Origin: Ariolimax columbianus
Taxonomy: Eukaryota; Mollusca; Gastropoda; Stylommatophora; Arionidae
DNA length: 64,000 nt
Assembly: GCA_036924085.1 (NCBI GenBank)
Contig: JAVGWX010000007.1
Span: 33,469,953 to 33,533,952 of the forward strand
Direction of reading: 5' to 3'
Shown here piece after piece: positions 11,061-22,831 of this stretch (its first letter is position 1; every line of letters starts with the position of its first letter). The notes below the pieces were generated by a model. The model had not been told where the DNA came from, searched no databases, and worked only from the letters and a program-made list of their open reading frames with translations. The translations under genes and the position numbers were made by a program.

Positions 11061-11821
11061 TATGAGGCGTGTTTAAATTAAACCGGATTTAATTGCACCA
11101 AGTGAACATACATATGATGGACATGATGACGTCACTTCTGATGTAAGCAGCACATACCATCCGTCAAGTTAAAAAAATTTCATTATCATCCGACTCATAG
11201 TTTCCTCAGTAGACTGTTGAAAACATGGCGGGTGTGATACAGAATCCGTCCAGAGTTGATATGCGAGCAGTGATTCGGTTTCTAACAACTGAAGGATGTC
11301 GACCAGTTGACACTCATTGCAGAATGCAGGCAGTGTATGGCAACAAAAGTGTGTAGAAGACAACAGTGAAGAACTGGACACGGATTTTTAAAGAAGGACA
11401 TGAGTTAACGAAAGATCTTCCGAGACGAGGTCAGGCATATATTGTTGTGTCAGAAGATGCCATCGCCAAAATTGATGCAGCATTTCGGGCGGACCGTTGC
11501 CGAAGCTTACATTCGCCACACCTTTGTCACCATACACTGCCTACATTCTGCGATGAATGTCAACTGGTCGACATCCTTCAGATGTTGGAAATCGAATCAT
11601 CGCTCGCTAATCAACTCTGGACAGATTCCGCATCACACCCGCCATGTTTTCAACAGTCTACTGAGGAAACTATGAGTCGGAGGATAATGAAATTTTGCAA
11701 ACTTGACGGTTGGTATGTGCTGTTTACACCAGAAGTGACATCATCATGTGCATCGTGCATATGTTCACTTGGTGTAGTTAGTCCCGCAGTTAGGTCTGGT
11801 TTCATTTGAACATACCTTGTA
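11061..11821. mobile_element. palindromic mariner foldback element 1
   Basis: Two inverted arms of about 290-310 bp (11061-11350 and 11515-11821) each hold the terminal repeat (GAGGCGTGTTYAAAT) and the first codons of a mariner transposase (MAGVIQNPSRVDMRAVIRF, then EGCRPVDTHCRMQAVYG). The middle continues the same HTH region (TTVKNWTRIFKEGHELTKDL). TA dinucleotides flank both ends. The left-arm frame has a stop before TTVKNW. A snap-back DNA or RNA hairpin is expected. Confidence 0.8.
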
Positions 11822-11829
11822 GAAACTAT

Positions 11830-12290
11830 CAATAACACTGGGTTAATACTTTCACTGACAAGAATAGATACACGCAGCCACAACTTTACAAACATCCAAA
11901 AACACTTCTCAGACAGCAAACAAAGAAACCTGACTGGACATGACAAATGCAGGAAAGGAGCTTTATAAACACTAACCCAATTGATAGCATCAATAAACTC
12001 ACAAGTAGAGACCAGAGCACTATTTTTTTCTGGTTAAGAACCCAATACATCCCACTTAACAAGCTTGTGAATAGAATCCAACCACAACACACTCAAAAGT
12101 GCCAGATGTGTACACACCCATACAAAACTGCTGACAGTCATCTTTTTGAGTGCCAGGTGCTCAATGATGTTTTGAAAACGCTTCTTCCTCTAAGGCCGGA
12201 TAAATGGAATACTTTATATGGCACTAAACAACAACTAACAAACACATGCAGATACCATTACATGACACTGGGCTAAATGGCGAGAGCACA
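11830..12290 (+). pseudogene. LINE C-terminal fragment
   Basis: Open frame with DQSTIFFWLRTQYIPLNKL, CQMCTHPYKTADSHLFEC and LRPDKWNTLYGTKQQL. Same family as the 37.1-kb fragment (CWLCTHPYETVEHHLFKC). The LINE starts abruptly after the mariner foldback that ends at 11821. Confidence 0.7.
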
Positions 12291-12554
12291 AATGCTGCTG
12301 GATCTGTAACAACAATACTTTCACTATTCATAAGGCTCTCTGTCCCTACTTTGGGAAGTTCTTATGAGATGGATTAGTTATATGGGATGGCTATTACAAG
12401 AATGAAAAATCAACATAGTGACCTCAAACCTTCAGGGACTTGTATGATCCACTGTTCTAGCCATGTTGGGGTTCAGCAAATGAAAGACCTGGTATGCTGG
12501 CTCTGAAAGTCTCCATAATGAGGACATAAGCAATGGATATAGGGGGACATACTG

Positions 12555-13060
12555 AACTCAATCAATGACCAACTGTTTGATTCTGACATCTCAATGGATC
12601 ACATTTTAACATTATCCTCTGAGCCAGTCCGGAAAATATGCCGTATGCGAGGGAGCCAACAATATTCTGTATGCGTCCTGATCCTTTGCACCACTGTACC
12701 AATGTGGGCCTAGGTCTTAGGTCAGTCCATCTCAAAAACGCATAGGTGGGTGTCCCCGTGGAAGTGTACATGCAAATGGCCAAAAAAATGATGTTCTACA
12801 TGTCCATCTACGTGTCAGGCATGCATCCCACATGTCCAGCTCAGTGATGTTTGCATAATATTGCTGCTTCCACAATGTCCCAAAACAAAGTTTAATGTTG
12901 AATTTCTTAGTTTTTGATCGTATCGCTTATTAAAATTGTTAGTACCTGTCGCTCCATTGCTCTGTGAGTGACTTATAGCACCATAAAACCAATACTCCAA
13001 GAAATAAAGGACAACATAAGACACCATGGCGAGAGCACACACTTTTAATACCATGGTCAA
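12555..13060 (-). pseudogene. LINE L6 copy with 5' inversion
   Basis: From about 12980 down to 12555 the minus strand matches L6 from the QRAMER region to the end. The adjacent 12980-13060 matches L6 sequence that should precede it (as at 5590-5690) but on the plus strand. A roughly 55-bp segment is missing at the junction. This is the structure left by twin priming. It creates a false TM-like start (MVLKVCALAMVSYVVLYF). Confidence 0.65.
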
Positions 13061-13511
13061 TAGTTCAACTATACGATAATTGCTAGTCGTGCTGTAATCA
13101 TTCATTCCAACGTACCTGACTGATTCTTGGATGGAAGACTTGACCCATACTATGCATATGTGTAATGCTCCTTTCTATATACCTATATCCAAACCACACC
13201 AGTATTAAGTAGACCAACGCAAAGCAAACCATCAGATTCCATATTGATACCTGTATGTATCTAGCTTGAGGCTTCATACTTCATGCAGTTATTTGGGAAC
13301 TGTGGACAGTGATAACATAGTTACATTCATTTATATAACACATATAACTTTGTTTTATGTCCCTGAAAATGTCATAAGTGTAAGCCAGTTGTTTCAAATC
13401 TGGGGTTTACAAAAAAGTCTATTGAGATATCCACAAATCAATTTTACATCTTTTAATCACGTTTTTTCCATTAAATAGGTATTCTGTATGTAATCTGTAA
13501 TCCTGGTGTTC

Positions 13512-13778
13512 TTCTTCTTCTTCTTCGTTCGTTCTTAATCATCCACTACCACACCCTGAAAGGGCTTAAGCAGCAGAATGTAGTCCAGAGAACGGAATGC
13601 GTTGTGTCGTAGTTTACAACTTGGCTGCGATATTTGCACCTTTCGGTCCAACACATCCGACTTCAGCAAGCATTTTTTGAGTACCGGGTTAGCATTCCCT
13701 CTTCGATCCCTTCTCCTTAGCAGTCAGCTATGGGTCGCTGACCACTGCAGCTCTTGCGCTGCTCAGCATCTTGATCCC
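13512..13778 (-). mobile_element. SINE-A copy 2 with 12-bp TSD
   Basis: Flanked by a perfect ATCCTGGTGTTC (13500-13511, 13779-13790). An internal deletion of about 85 bp joins TTAGC to AGTCAGC, consistent with recombination between two AGYCAGTC/AGCAGTC motifs. The (GAA)n tail faces left. Confidence 0.85.
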
Positions 13779-13790
13779 ATCCTGGTGTTC

Positions 13791-14033
13791 AGACATATTT
13801 TGTGCCTGATGAAAGGTAACCTAAAGCTGAGTCCATTTATTTCGGTCCTTTTTCCTGTGGTATCATGGTGGATCATGGATTTTACTCATTACATGTCTCC
13901 ATCCCATTGGTGGGCAACCAGAATAGTTGTAGAGCCACGAGACCATCACTTTATGTGTCCATCTATTTCAAGCATGCATACTGCATCCCTGTCCATCTGT
14001 ACTTCCTTAACAGTGCAGTATCTATGGCATCTA
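13791..14033 (-). pseudogene. LINE L6 3' fragment
   Basis: The minus strand matches the last 240 bp of L6 (GCATGC...AGATGGAC... and KRSRGRP-like region). It is preceded in plus orientation by a SINE-A copy whose TSD is the first 12 bp of this fragment. Confidence 0.55.
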
Positions 14034-14034
14034 C

Positions 14035-15012
14035 TTCTTCTTCTTTGATCAACTGACGCTTTGCTTCTAGTTCGGTGAGGTTCATGAAAGAGACTGTACG
14101 TTTCAGGTATTTGCCGCAGGTCCCTAACAGCTTTTCCAACATGTCACTCCCCCCGAGCCAGACTGCCTCTCTTTTGTCTCTATACGTAGAGCAGTCCTGC
14201 AGGATATGTTCTGGTGTTTGCTTGAGTGCTCTACAATTGCATGTGGTGGTGTCTTAGATACCCATTCTGTGGAGGTGGGCCTTGAGTTTGCAGTGTCCCG
14301 TTCTGAGTCTGAAGATTTTTGTCTGTCTATCTCTGCCAAGTTTGTCTATATTGTCATTTTCTGACTTGTATTCTTTGTACTTGTCTCTCCATTCCATCCT
14401 CATAGATCTGTGGATGGCGAGTTTGTGTGCCGCCACTTGCGGCTTTTACAAACTCATCTGCAGTCTCATTTCCAAGAATTCCACATTGGGCTGGAATCCA
14501 CTGTAGGACTAGATCTGTTTTTTTGGGACAGCAATCCAATGTTGTATTTTATTTCATGTGAGGGTCTATCGTGTTTGGCAATTGAGATGGCTTGGAGTAC
14601 ACTCCTAGAGTCTGTTAGAATTACCGTTTTCCTTTTAGTTGTGTTTTGGCTCATAAGAATCTGAGTTACTGCATGTACAGCTATGGCATCAATGTACGAG
14701 GTTCGGCACATGATTTTGCAGGTGTGGATTTATAGAGGATGGTGATGTTCTTCATTATTTTAGCCCTTTGGTAACTGAAAGTTATCTACTGTATGTAGTT
14801 TCATATCTTGAAGCCATATACCACAGCTGGAATAAGCATATTGTTAAAGGTGTGAGTTTTTGCAGTGATGTTTCATATTTGATGCTGTATGAGTTTGATG
14901 CGATTAAAGCTGCTCATGTTGATTTATTGGTCCAGGTAAATGTACAAATTCACTTTCAATTGGATAATCTCATATCCCCAGTTGCCCTTATGGGTGATGA
15001 TGATGATATAAT
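14035..15012 (-). pseudogene. I/Jockey-like LINE, RNase H and C-terminus
   Basis: Reverse-strand pieces in three frames: TDSRSVLQAISIAK, then LVLQWIPAQCGILGNETADE (RNase H), MEWRDKYKEYKS, FRLRTGHCKLKAHLHRMGI, CNCRALKQTPEHILQDCSTY and LTELEAKRQLIKEE. It ends in a (GAA)n tail near 14035-14047. RT-linker-like sequence reaches 15012, where a SINE is inserted. Confidence 0.75.
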
Positions 15013-15272
15013 GATGATATTTTTTTTTTTGCGTTCGCCTTATTTATCTATTCCCCAATGCGGGTGTGCATTGCACTGTGGTTTTTATTTTGAGTCTGTT
15101 GGCCCATTGCATCCGACTTCAGTATGCATCTTATGTAAGGGTCTGCTTCCTCCTGCATTTTCTAAGGGTTTGCTTCCCCGGGGTAACGGTCGGTGCTGTG
15201 ATGAGGATCGAACCCAGCACCTTCAGATTGTGAGCCGTGCCACTTAACCACTAGGTCACGCCGTCTCATTAA
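15013..15272 (-). mobile_element. tRNA-derived SINE-C with TSD
   Basis: The minus strand has GTGACCTAGTGGTTAAG and GGGTTCGATCCTC (near-perfect pol III boxes), poly(A) tail as TTTTTTTTTTTT near 15020, TSD TGATGATATAAT / TGACGATATAAT (15001-15012, 15273-15284). It lacks the 5' extension. Not a functional tRNA gene: no acceptor stem closes. Confidence 0.82.
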
Positions 15273-15562
15273 TGACGATATAATCCCTTTAGCTGTGAGC
15301 TCTTGACAGCCCAATGTATTCTGAACAAAAGCAGACGTCCTCCTCAATTGTTGTAGTGTTGTGTAGAGCGTGTTGAGTATGGTGGGATGTGGTGGTAACA
15401 GCAAGTTCCGCAGATCAGCCAGCATTGGGCACAAAGTCAGGAGCTCCTCGACTGACTCCTTGCGGTCATGGCAGAATCTGCAGTTTGGTTCACATAGTGG
15501 TTCTAATCTATTCAGATGTTTGTTGAGAGGGGCATGGCCTGTTTTCAGCTTGAAGATCAAAT
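15273..15562 (-). pseudogene. LINE C-terminal fragment
   Basis: Open stretch IFKLKTGHAPLNKHLNRL, CRFCHDRKESVEELLTLC, LRNLLLPPHPTILNTLY, FVQNTLGCQELTAKGII. This is the zinc-knuckle-like C-terminus common to Jockey/I LINEs. A tRNA-derived SINE inserted at its 3' end (TSD TGAYGATATAAT). Confidence 0.7.
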
Positions 15563-15689
15563 GCTGGTATCTTCGTTGCCCTAATGGGTAAAAAGGGTTT
15601 TAGCTAGCAGCAGGCTTTTTTTCTATTTACTTGTAGGCCAACTGCCATGCTTGATTCAATGAACTCATTTAAACATTGCTTTTGGCTAA

Positions 15690-15985
15690 AGATGCAGCAC
15701 AGTGAATCAGCTGACAGCAGCCAGCGACTTATAGCTGACTGCTTGCATCAGGGTCAGCGAACCAGAGCTGACAAAAACCCTGTTCTGTCTCCAAGCAGCG
15801 GTGTTAGAAACAGGCCACTAGTGTAGTCTGACTCAGAGAATATGGATCGCAGTGGGAAGGCAAACCTAGTACCCAATAAAAAGACACTTGAAATCAGATG
15901 TGTCAGGCCAATGGGTGTAGATATATCGCAGCCTTGCTGTTCACACCATCCCAATGCACCTTTCAGGGATTCATCATTGACATTC
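15690..15985 (+). repeat. diverged SINE-A relative (A')
   Basis: Plus-strand copy with CAGCCAGCGACTTATAGCTG and CAGGGTCAGCGAACCAGAGC blocks. Confidence 0.6.
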
Positions 15986-16279
15986 AACAAGAACAACTAC
16001 AATCTATATATTTTTATCATTTCAGTTGTAGCATTTATAATCTCTATGTCTTTGGTTGATATATATGTAGCTTTTTTTGGGGGGACACTTTGTGCCTTCA
16101 GTAAAATGTGGATATTGTGAAAGCTGCCGCAACTAATTAAGTGAAACGTCACAGAACATCTTCTCATCTGGATTACCTTTAACGGGGAGACATTGCTTTC
16201 TTCACAGAAAGCTGAATAATTAGTACTTAAAGAGAATTATCTAAACATTTTTAAATAACAAGAACTTATGATCTATCTC

Positions 16280-16510
16280 ATAGCAATGTTTAATCAGGTC
16301 AGGTCATCCTGTAATCGTTGAAGTCGTTGGGACACACAAGAAGACACTCCCATAACCCCACGCCACCTCACTCTTGTCAGCAGCCGCTGTCTGTGTCTCC
16401 TCTGGTCAGAGATTGGACATTCCTTTATGTTGTCCCTTATCTCTTTTTGGGATGATCTCTTCGTCCTCCACTTTGAACCATGCTGTGCAGCATCATATTT
16501 GCAAGACCGT
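16280..16510 (-). pseudogene. LINE C-terminal fragment (L8)
   Basis: The reverse strand ends VRWRGVMGVSSCVSQRLQRL then QDDLT. A parallel fragment is at 23.4 kb. Confidence 0.5.
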
Positions 16511-16519
16511 TTGATCTCG

Positions 16520-18480
16520 AGATGTGACCCTACCAAGTGAACTTTCATGTTTTGATCGTTGCCAAGAGGTCTTCAAAAAGCCCTACTGTAGCAGCCCTCC
16601 TTCAAAACCTTAATGATATCTATACTGGTCACGAGCAACCATTTATTCTCCTTATAACAGCCGTACACAACTCTAACTTTGAATTCCAGTCACATGTAAC
16701 ATTTGCTCTTCTTGTACCAGTCTACACAACCATGCTTCGTTCTGTTGCACTGTACAGGAACTATTGGGTTGCCAGGTCCTTACTTCTCCTCTTCTACACT
16801 AACTCTTATTATATGGCCACGACTCACACGATGACAACTAAAACACTGCAGGTAACAAAATAGAAAGGCTCTCATTGTTTATATGGCGGGCAATAATAAT
16901 CTTTATTAAACTTTTCTCTCATTCACACACGAAAAACTATTTAACTGCCTATCACATCCTATCATTGGGACAATGACTAAATATAATATGTTAGATTCTG
17001 GAGTTCTTAACCTAACTGTTCCCCCTTGACTACACGACTAAATCTAAGCCTTTTTTGTAATTACACCGTTGATATCACATCTGATAATTTAATTGTCCTA
17101 GTGTGACTCACATCTGATAATTTTCCTAGTGTGACTCACATCTGATAATTTTCCTAGTGTGATTCTCACATCTGATAATTTTCCTAGTGTGACTCTCCCA
17201 TCTGATAATTTCCCTAGTGTGACTCTCCCATCTGATATGTTTCCTAATGTGGCTATCACATCTGATAATTGTTCCAATAATCTTGTCACTATTGTTCTCT
17301 TGATTTCTGCTGATCATTGCACCGAGATGAAACATGGGTTCAAGCCCAGGTGAAGGTTATTTTTTTTTCTTTATTTAGGATGAAATAAAAACCTAGTCTA
17401 CTCACTATCTAGCAACTGCAGAGGCAAGCGGCTTTAATTCCTCAGCCCTATAATTCTCTTGTGCAAGGGAATAATGCTATAGCCTATAATGATCACATCT
17501 GTTTCTCAAGTGAATCTTACTTAACTTAGGTTAATAACCCTTCTGATTCCCCTTGGATCAGAGGTTTGCAATTCACACATCTATACAAACGGATTCCTAT
17601 CTAAAGCTATCTAGTATCTTCTCCGGAGTCCAGCTGTTTGGATCTCCTCTGCTTCAATGTTAGTCAACAAATCTTTTTTCTAGGTGTCTGTGGAAGCCAA
17701 GCAGTCAGAAACTTCAGAAACAGTCTGTCTGAAGAAATATCTAAAGTAGAATCAGTAAGGTAAAGAAGGTTTCATAGTAGACACTTGAGACACTGACATC
17801 AGGAACTTGGAAATGTTAAGAGATTTCGTTGCAAAATTTCTCACCTGGCCTGTCCCTGGCGTAGTTATCATATTCATAACAAACAATTGCCTTGGTAGGC
17901 CTATAGTATAGGCTATAGCCTATAGTATAAATTATAATTCCCTGTTCATCTTTCAAATGCTTGTAATAGTAATTGTATTCCTCTTCCATCTTTATTATCG
18001 TCTTTCTGTCTAACTAACCGGCTCTCCCTGAGTCATTAAAACGTATGTAGACTCACACTCACAGTAGTGACTAAGAAGTGTTAGTGAATAGTCAGAGTAG
18101 ACCAACATGAAATGTCAACAATTACAATGCAGATAAATCATATCATAATGATAAATCATTAATTAAATTAAATGAATGACGAGAATGATTAACAAATAAA
18201 TATTCAATCATCAATCCCATTCTGAAAATCCATTTCGGTTGCAGGTGAAAACATATTCTACTCACTGCCTAAAACCCTTGCCCTAGACTCAAATGTACGT
18301 ATTGTGTTTAGCTAATTTCATAAATTACAGAACGTAAACTCGTTACACTGTGTTGTAATTAGTCTCATTTTTCAGTTAATTCAGAACCGTAAACATTGCC
18401 AGTCTTTGTTTTTAATAAATCCATAGAAAACAAAAACGCAACGCGTAAATCTTTTGTTTCGTCTTAATCGTTGCAGGATG
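16520..18480. other. no recognisable feature except the minisatellite
   Basis: Outside 17085-17275 I see AT-rich unique sequence with only short frames. An open stretch at 16537-16863 (+) resembles nothing known to me. Confidence 0.5.
17085..17275. repeat. 26-30-bp minisatellite, about six copies
   Basis: Unit GTGACTCTCACATCTGATAA plus TTTTCCTA. Confidence 0.88.
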
Positions 18481-18489
18481 TGTACGAAG

Positions 18490-19505
18490 GAAGGGTTTCA
18501 GTCAAAGCAAGAAACAGTCGCGGTGGCACTCGACCTGGAAGACGCATACAACCGTGTCGATTTTGAGACCTTAATTACCTGTTGCAGCAGTATGGTTTAA
18601 ACTCGTGGCTGGTTAGTTGGATATCAGCTGCCCTGATGGAAAGAACAGTTGCGCTACGCGTGGGATCGTGGACATCAGAACCGAGGCGAATATGTCCAGG
18701 ACTGCCTCAAGGGTCTCCGCTATCACCGGTGCTGTTCAACATTTACACAGTAAAAGTGGCCAATATTCAACCCACAGGGACAGGGCGAACGTTGACATTT
18801 GCCGATGACATCCTAACGTACAGGACTGGCTCAGACAGGCAAGCATTGGTAAAAGACATCCAGGAAACCTTGCAAGCAATCTCACAGTGGTGCGGCGACT
18901 CAAGCTCCAAGATCAATCCAAACAAGGCCGCCATGACCTGGTGCTCTTTGAATAATTCCATAGTAAAGGCTGAGCTCCCGGGCATCACTTTTGATGGTTG
19001 CACCATTGACAGGTTGAAATACCTCGGAGTGACTTTTGATCGCAGTCTTTCCTATAGCTGCCATGTTGGCCACATCGTGTTAAATGGGTTAGGGTTAGGA
19101 GCACTCAAGACCATAGCTGCTGCCGACTTGGAACAACGCCTCCTGTTCATCTTATTTTGTCAGGTCGTGTTGTCTGTCATCGATTACGGACTAGGCATCC
19201 TCACACTATCAAGAACACGGTGGGAAAGGTTGGAACGCATCCAGATTGAAGGTATGCGTCTGGTTCTGGGCTGCACTGGAGATTCTCCGATTGTGATGAT
19301 GCGGTAAATGTTGGAATTGTTATCGGTGACATTCAGACATAAAGTGGCATAAAGCGTCACTACAGACACGTGGCACCCTTTGCACAGTAGTATCTCAGAT
19401 ATCAAAGGATCAAGAATCAACAGAGGGTCGTCATGGATGGCACAGACTGAGACAACAATCGGACACGTCACTCCAGCTGAGACGATAGCCAAAGGGGAAG
19501 AATGG
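18490..19505 (+). pseudogene. LINE reverse transcriptase fragment (I/Jockey-like)
   Basis: Motif A, ALDLEDAYNRVD (about 18520-18555), is followed by a frameshift near 18575. An open stretch of 241 codons then carries LPQGSPLSPVLFNIYT (motif B, about 18700) and TFADDI (motif C, about 18798), the thumb (LKYLGVTFDRSLSY), and the linker region. Reading continues in broken frames to about 19505 (AKGEEWVREFTQQY), where a mariner arm begins. No RNase H remains. Confidence 0.82.
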
Positions 19506-19914
19506 GTCCGTGAGTTCACGCAACAATATGCACCTGACCTGATCTCGGAATATCTTTCGTTAACTGGCGTCCTTCTTTAAACATCGTTGTCCAGTTCTTC
19601 ACTGTTGTCTTCGACACACTTTTGTCACTATACTCTACCTGCATTTTGCGATGAATATCAATTAGTTGACATCCTTCAGCTGTTAGAAACCGAATCACCG
19701 CTCGTCGATGCACTCTGGATGGATTTCGAGATTACATATCACAGCCACCATGTTTTCAACGGTCTGCTCAGTAAACTATAAGTGGGAGGATAATGAAATT
19801 TGCAAACTTGACGTTTGGTATGTGCTGTTTACGCCAGAAGTGACGTCATCATGCGCATCGCACGTATGTTCACTTGTTGCAGATTGGTCCGGTTTCATTT
19901 GAACACGCCTCGTA
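19505..19914 (-). mobile_element. mariner 5' fragment, single arm
   Basis: The reverse strand starts at TA 19914 with CGAGGCGTGTTCAAATGAAA, then broken transposase start, RAVIRFLTAEGCQLIDIHRK and TTVKNWTTMFKEGRQLTKDI. It ends near PRSGQVHIVA, at the same internal point as the minus arm at 43.82 kb, so both derive from one deletion derivative. It is inserted next to a LINE RT fragment. Confidence 0.75.
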
Positions 19915-20044
19915 TGAATGAATGTTCCTCCCGAAGTATCGTGTCTCCCAGTAAAATCTGATTGATGCTAGTTGCTTTTATTGTTGTAATCTGTGTTTTA
20001 TTCAGTGTACCCTGAAGAAATTATGGCAGAGCACCAACAAAATG

Positions 20045-20510
20045 ATAAAAGTAAGTATTGAAAGCCTGTGTTTTTCCTGTGGCAGCTTATGGCTGTGAAT
20101 CATGGACGATTACCAAAACTTGTAGACAAAGATTCCAATCCTTCGAGTCAAAATGTTACAGAAAGATTCTCAAAATACCCGGGACAGAGCAAAAACAAAT
20201 GTAGACATTCGGCAAGAGTTGAGCATAGAGGAGAATTGGTTTATGAATACCATTTTGGCTAGAAAATGCAAATACTTTGGTCACTTCAAGAGATAGAACG
20301 GTCTTGAGAGAACGGTGATGGAAGGTATGGTGTCAGACAAAAGAGGAAGGAGTAGACCAAGAAGACGATGGCACCAAGATATCCAGGAATGCCTGAGTAT
20401 GACTGTGGCGGCGGCTTGAGTTTTGGCAAGAGAACGAGTTTCTTTCAAACAGAATGTGATGGGAGCGACGTTCTACAAAGGACATGCTACATGATGATGA
20501 CCCCTAGGCC
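20045..20510 (+). pseudogene. RTE-like LINE C-terminus
   Basis: YGCESWTITKTCRQRFQSFE, CYRKILKIPGTEQKTNVDIR, ILARKCKYFGHFKR, RGRSRPRRRWHQDIQECL and TFYKGHAT then stops. A classic RTE 3' coding end with one in-frame stop. Confidence 0.78.
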
Positions 20511-20919
20511 TAATTTCAGTGACCATTCAGAAAGAAGGCCTATATTTATTTAATTTTGGTTTTGGTTGTAGACAGAGGATTTACGCCATTAACAGAGTCC
20601 AGATCATCAAGTTCTTTCGTCAAAAACGATTGATTCTTTTTTAATGTGTAGAAGTCGCGTTCTTCATAATTCAGTCAATAGTCAGCATAAAGAGGAATGG
20701 TGATAAGAGACAGCCCTATCTCATTCAAGTTCTTACCTCAGAGGACTGAGAAAACCCTGCATCATAATTTAGTGCGTCGAAGAAATTCATCTAGATTTTT
20801 TTTAAACATTAGATTGCCCAGTAACCTTTATTGGGAAAAGGTAGTGGATAAGATCTGGAAATAATTACTCACCATATATTGATATAAAAAAGGTGTGAGA
20901 CGGGTGTGGGGGTTGTGAC

Positions 20920-21380
20920 CTTGTCTGCTTAACATTTGCACGGAGAGAATTTTCAGATAAATCGAAGGGATGTCAGAACTAAACACCAATAAAGGAATAA
21001 TTAACCATCTGAGATATACCGATGACACAACAGTGTTGACTAAAAGTGAGCAAGAGGTGCAGGAACTGGCGGAGACGGTCAGCAATAAAAGTAAAGGATG
21101 AGGATGGGACAATAACATTGTGAAAACAAAAACTACGATAATTAGCAAAAAGTTCACAGTAACCATCAAAGTAAACGGAGAAATACTGAAAGAAGTAAAC
21201 TGTTACTTGTACCTAGGACAGACAACACCGAGAGAGAGAGGTGATAGATATGAAGGGGAAGTGACAAAATGAATAGGAATGGCTAAAATGCATTGAACAA
21301 CTTGAGAAATACTTTGATCCGCAGACAGATAGCAAATAAACTAAAAATTAGCGCCATCATGTGTTATATATGGATATTCA
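20920..21380 (+). pseudogene. RTE-like LINE RT fragment (5' half of interrupted copy)
   Basis: Broken frames: INHLRYTDDTTVLTKSEQEV (catalytic YxDD), VKTKTTIISKKFTVTIKVNG, VNCYLYLGQTT. Continues at 21.99 kb after an insertion. Confidence 0.7.
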
Positions 21381-21427
21381 TCGTTACGTTATCAAATTAA
21401 AACTTAAATACTGATGTCCCCACTTGT

Positions 21428-21700
21428 GATATGCTAGCACAGAACCTGTCCCCCTGGCGAACTAGTATCACCGAAGGTGCTCAGATCGCAGAGAGCACGG
21501 TCATCGCGGACGCTCAGCGAAAGCTTGCTACCAGTAAAAACAAAACACATTACACGATTCCACAACCAGGTCCTCCACACATGTGTGCCCTGAATGTAGC
21601 AGGGTATGCCGGTCCAAGATTGGTCTTTACAGCCATCAGAAAACACATTTCGCAGCAATAGTCTGAGGCTACCGCCATCTTTGCTTGCGATGGACAGCTA
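21428..21700 (+). pseudogene. LINE 3' end with C2H2 finger
   Basis: AQNLSPWRTSITEGAQIAES is followed by a frameshift and HVCPECSRVCRSKIGLYSHQ (Cys2His2, about 21583-21648), stop at 21664. It interrupts an RTE-like LINE whose halves are at 20.9-21.38 and 21.99-22.3 kb. Confidence 0.65.
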
Positions 21701-21724
21701 TTTTTGTGTGTGTGTTGTTGCTTA

Positions 21725-21800
21725 GATGTTAGCCTCACTAGTTTCTACTGGCGGAGGCGCGCCCATTCCATCCCAGACCGTAGTCCATTGGGCGATATCA
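21725..21800 (+). repeat. short dispersed repeat J
   Basis: CTCACTAGTTTCTACTGGCG and GACCGTAGTCCATTGGGCGA blocks recur inverted at 62880-62962. Confidence 0.6.
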
Positions 21801-21955
21801 GGACGCATAAACCAGTGCTTTGATGCATGTATGGATCTGTATGTACCTAACCTTGTTATTTCAGTGATGCAAAAGTGTTTCATGGCATTTGTTGATCCTC
21901 TCGTTGATCCTTCCTGTCATTGATAGGTGGTTTCCAATTCCTTTTTTTAATTTTA

Positions 21956-21984
<29 letters not shown>

Positions 21985-21991
<7 letters not shown>

Positions 21992-22315
21992 TTACTATAC
22001 GACGCGGAAGCGTGGATGAGAAGACAGTTGGAGGAGACACAATAGATGTCCTTGAAATGTGAATAACATAAGAATATGTCACACATTTCGAGAAAAGATA
22101 AATACACACATAAAGAAGTCCTGGCAAGATTAGGAATGGAAGGGGAAATACTTGTACAACATACACATTAAGATAATCAAATGTTTTGGGCTTAAAACAT
22201 TACTGGACGGAAAGGTTTAGGGCAAGGGGACAAGAGAAAGACAACCCTATAAGTGAGAGAAATATTAAGAGATGGATTAATTAATAGCTGTAGTAGTAGC
22301 AAGAAAAAGAGGATG
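21985..22315 (+). pseudogene. RTE-like LINE C-terminal fragment (3' half)
   Basis: LYDAEAWMRRQLEET (post-RT LYGxExW block), HKEVLARLGMEGEILVQH, and a degraded GK-rich end. An (ATT)n run at 21960-21990 lies at the junction. Confidence 0.6.
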
Positions 22316-22375
22316 TTGTTGGTCCATTGCATTCAATCTTTGATGTGGCGACGATAGTTTGCGTCATCCTTTGGT

Positions 22376-22735
22376 AGAGGAAGACTAACGTCTTGCCAGG
22401 CAAAACATACTGATCAGACATGCTAATCAGTGTCAGTCAAAATACATTGGCCGAGACCGTCACTTCGACTTCCCCGTAGTCCTCACTGGAAACGGGTTGT
22501 TTTCACGGTAGCCTGACTAATTAGGTGAGGGATCGACGTGATTCCCGTAGTTGTGATGGACACGTAGATAAAGCCATTCATACCACAACCGCCTGGAGGA
22601 CACAGGTCCACCTTCATCTGCACGCTCGGGATGTGAGGAAAGGTACAACAAACCACCACTTGACGGCCTTTTCAGCGCGCACTAAAGAGTTAATCTACTC
22701 ATTGTGTGCATTCAACAACGACATTTTCATTACAT
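22376..22735 (+). repeat. dispersed repeat B
   Basis: Full-length copy with two copies of the AAAACATACTG/GACATGCTAATCAG segment near its 5' end and the CATTCAACAACGACA tail. Confidence 0.78.
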
Positions 22736-22799
22736 TACTTTAAGTTATAAAATGTGTTGTTTTTTTTTGCATTGCTGTTTGTTTAGTGCCATTTGTGTC

Positions 22800-22800
22800 C

Positions 22801-22831
<31 letters not shown>

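Noticed and set aside
12946..13054. First coding exon of the alpha-mannosidase gene (MVLKVCALAMVSYVVLYF, donor GTACTA)
   Set aside because: The sequence aligns with LINE L6 (5590-5690 inverted, and the QRAMER region), and its phase 1 end does not fit the phase 0 start of the exon at 9462.
15200..15266. tRNA gene (box A and box B present)
   Set aside because: No closable acceptor stem, and the head continues into a SINE body with poly(A) and a TSD. The same reasoning applies at 577-640, 2271, 10225, 30132 and 46431.
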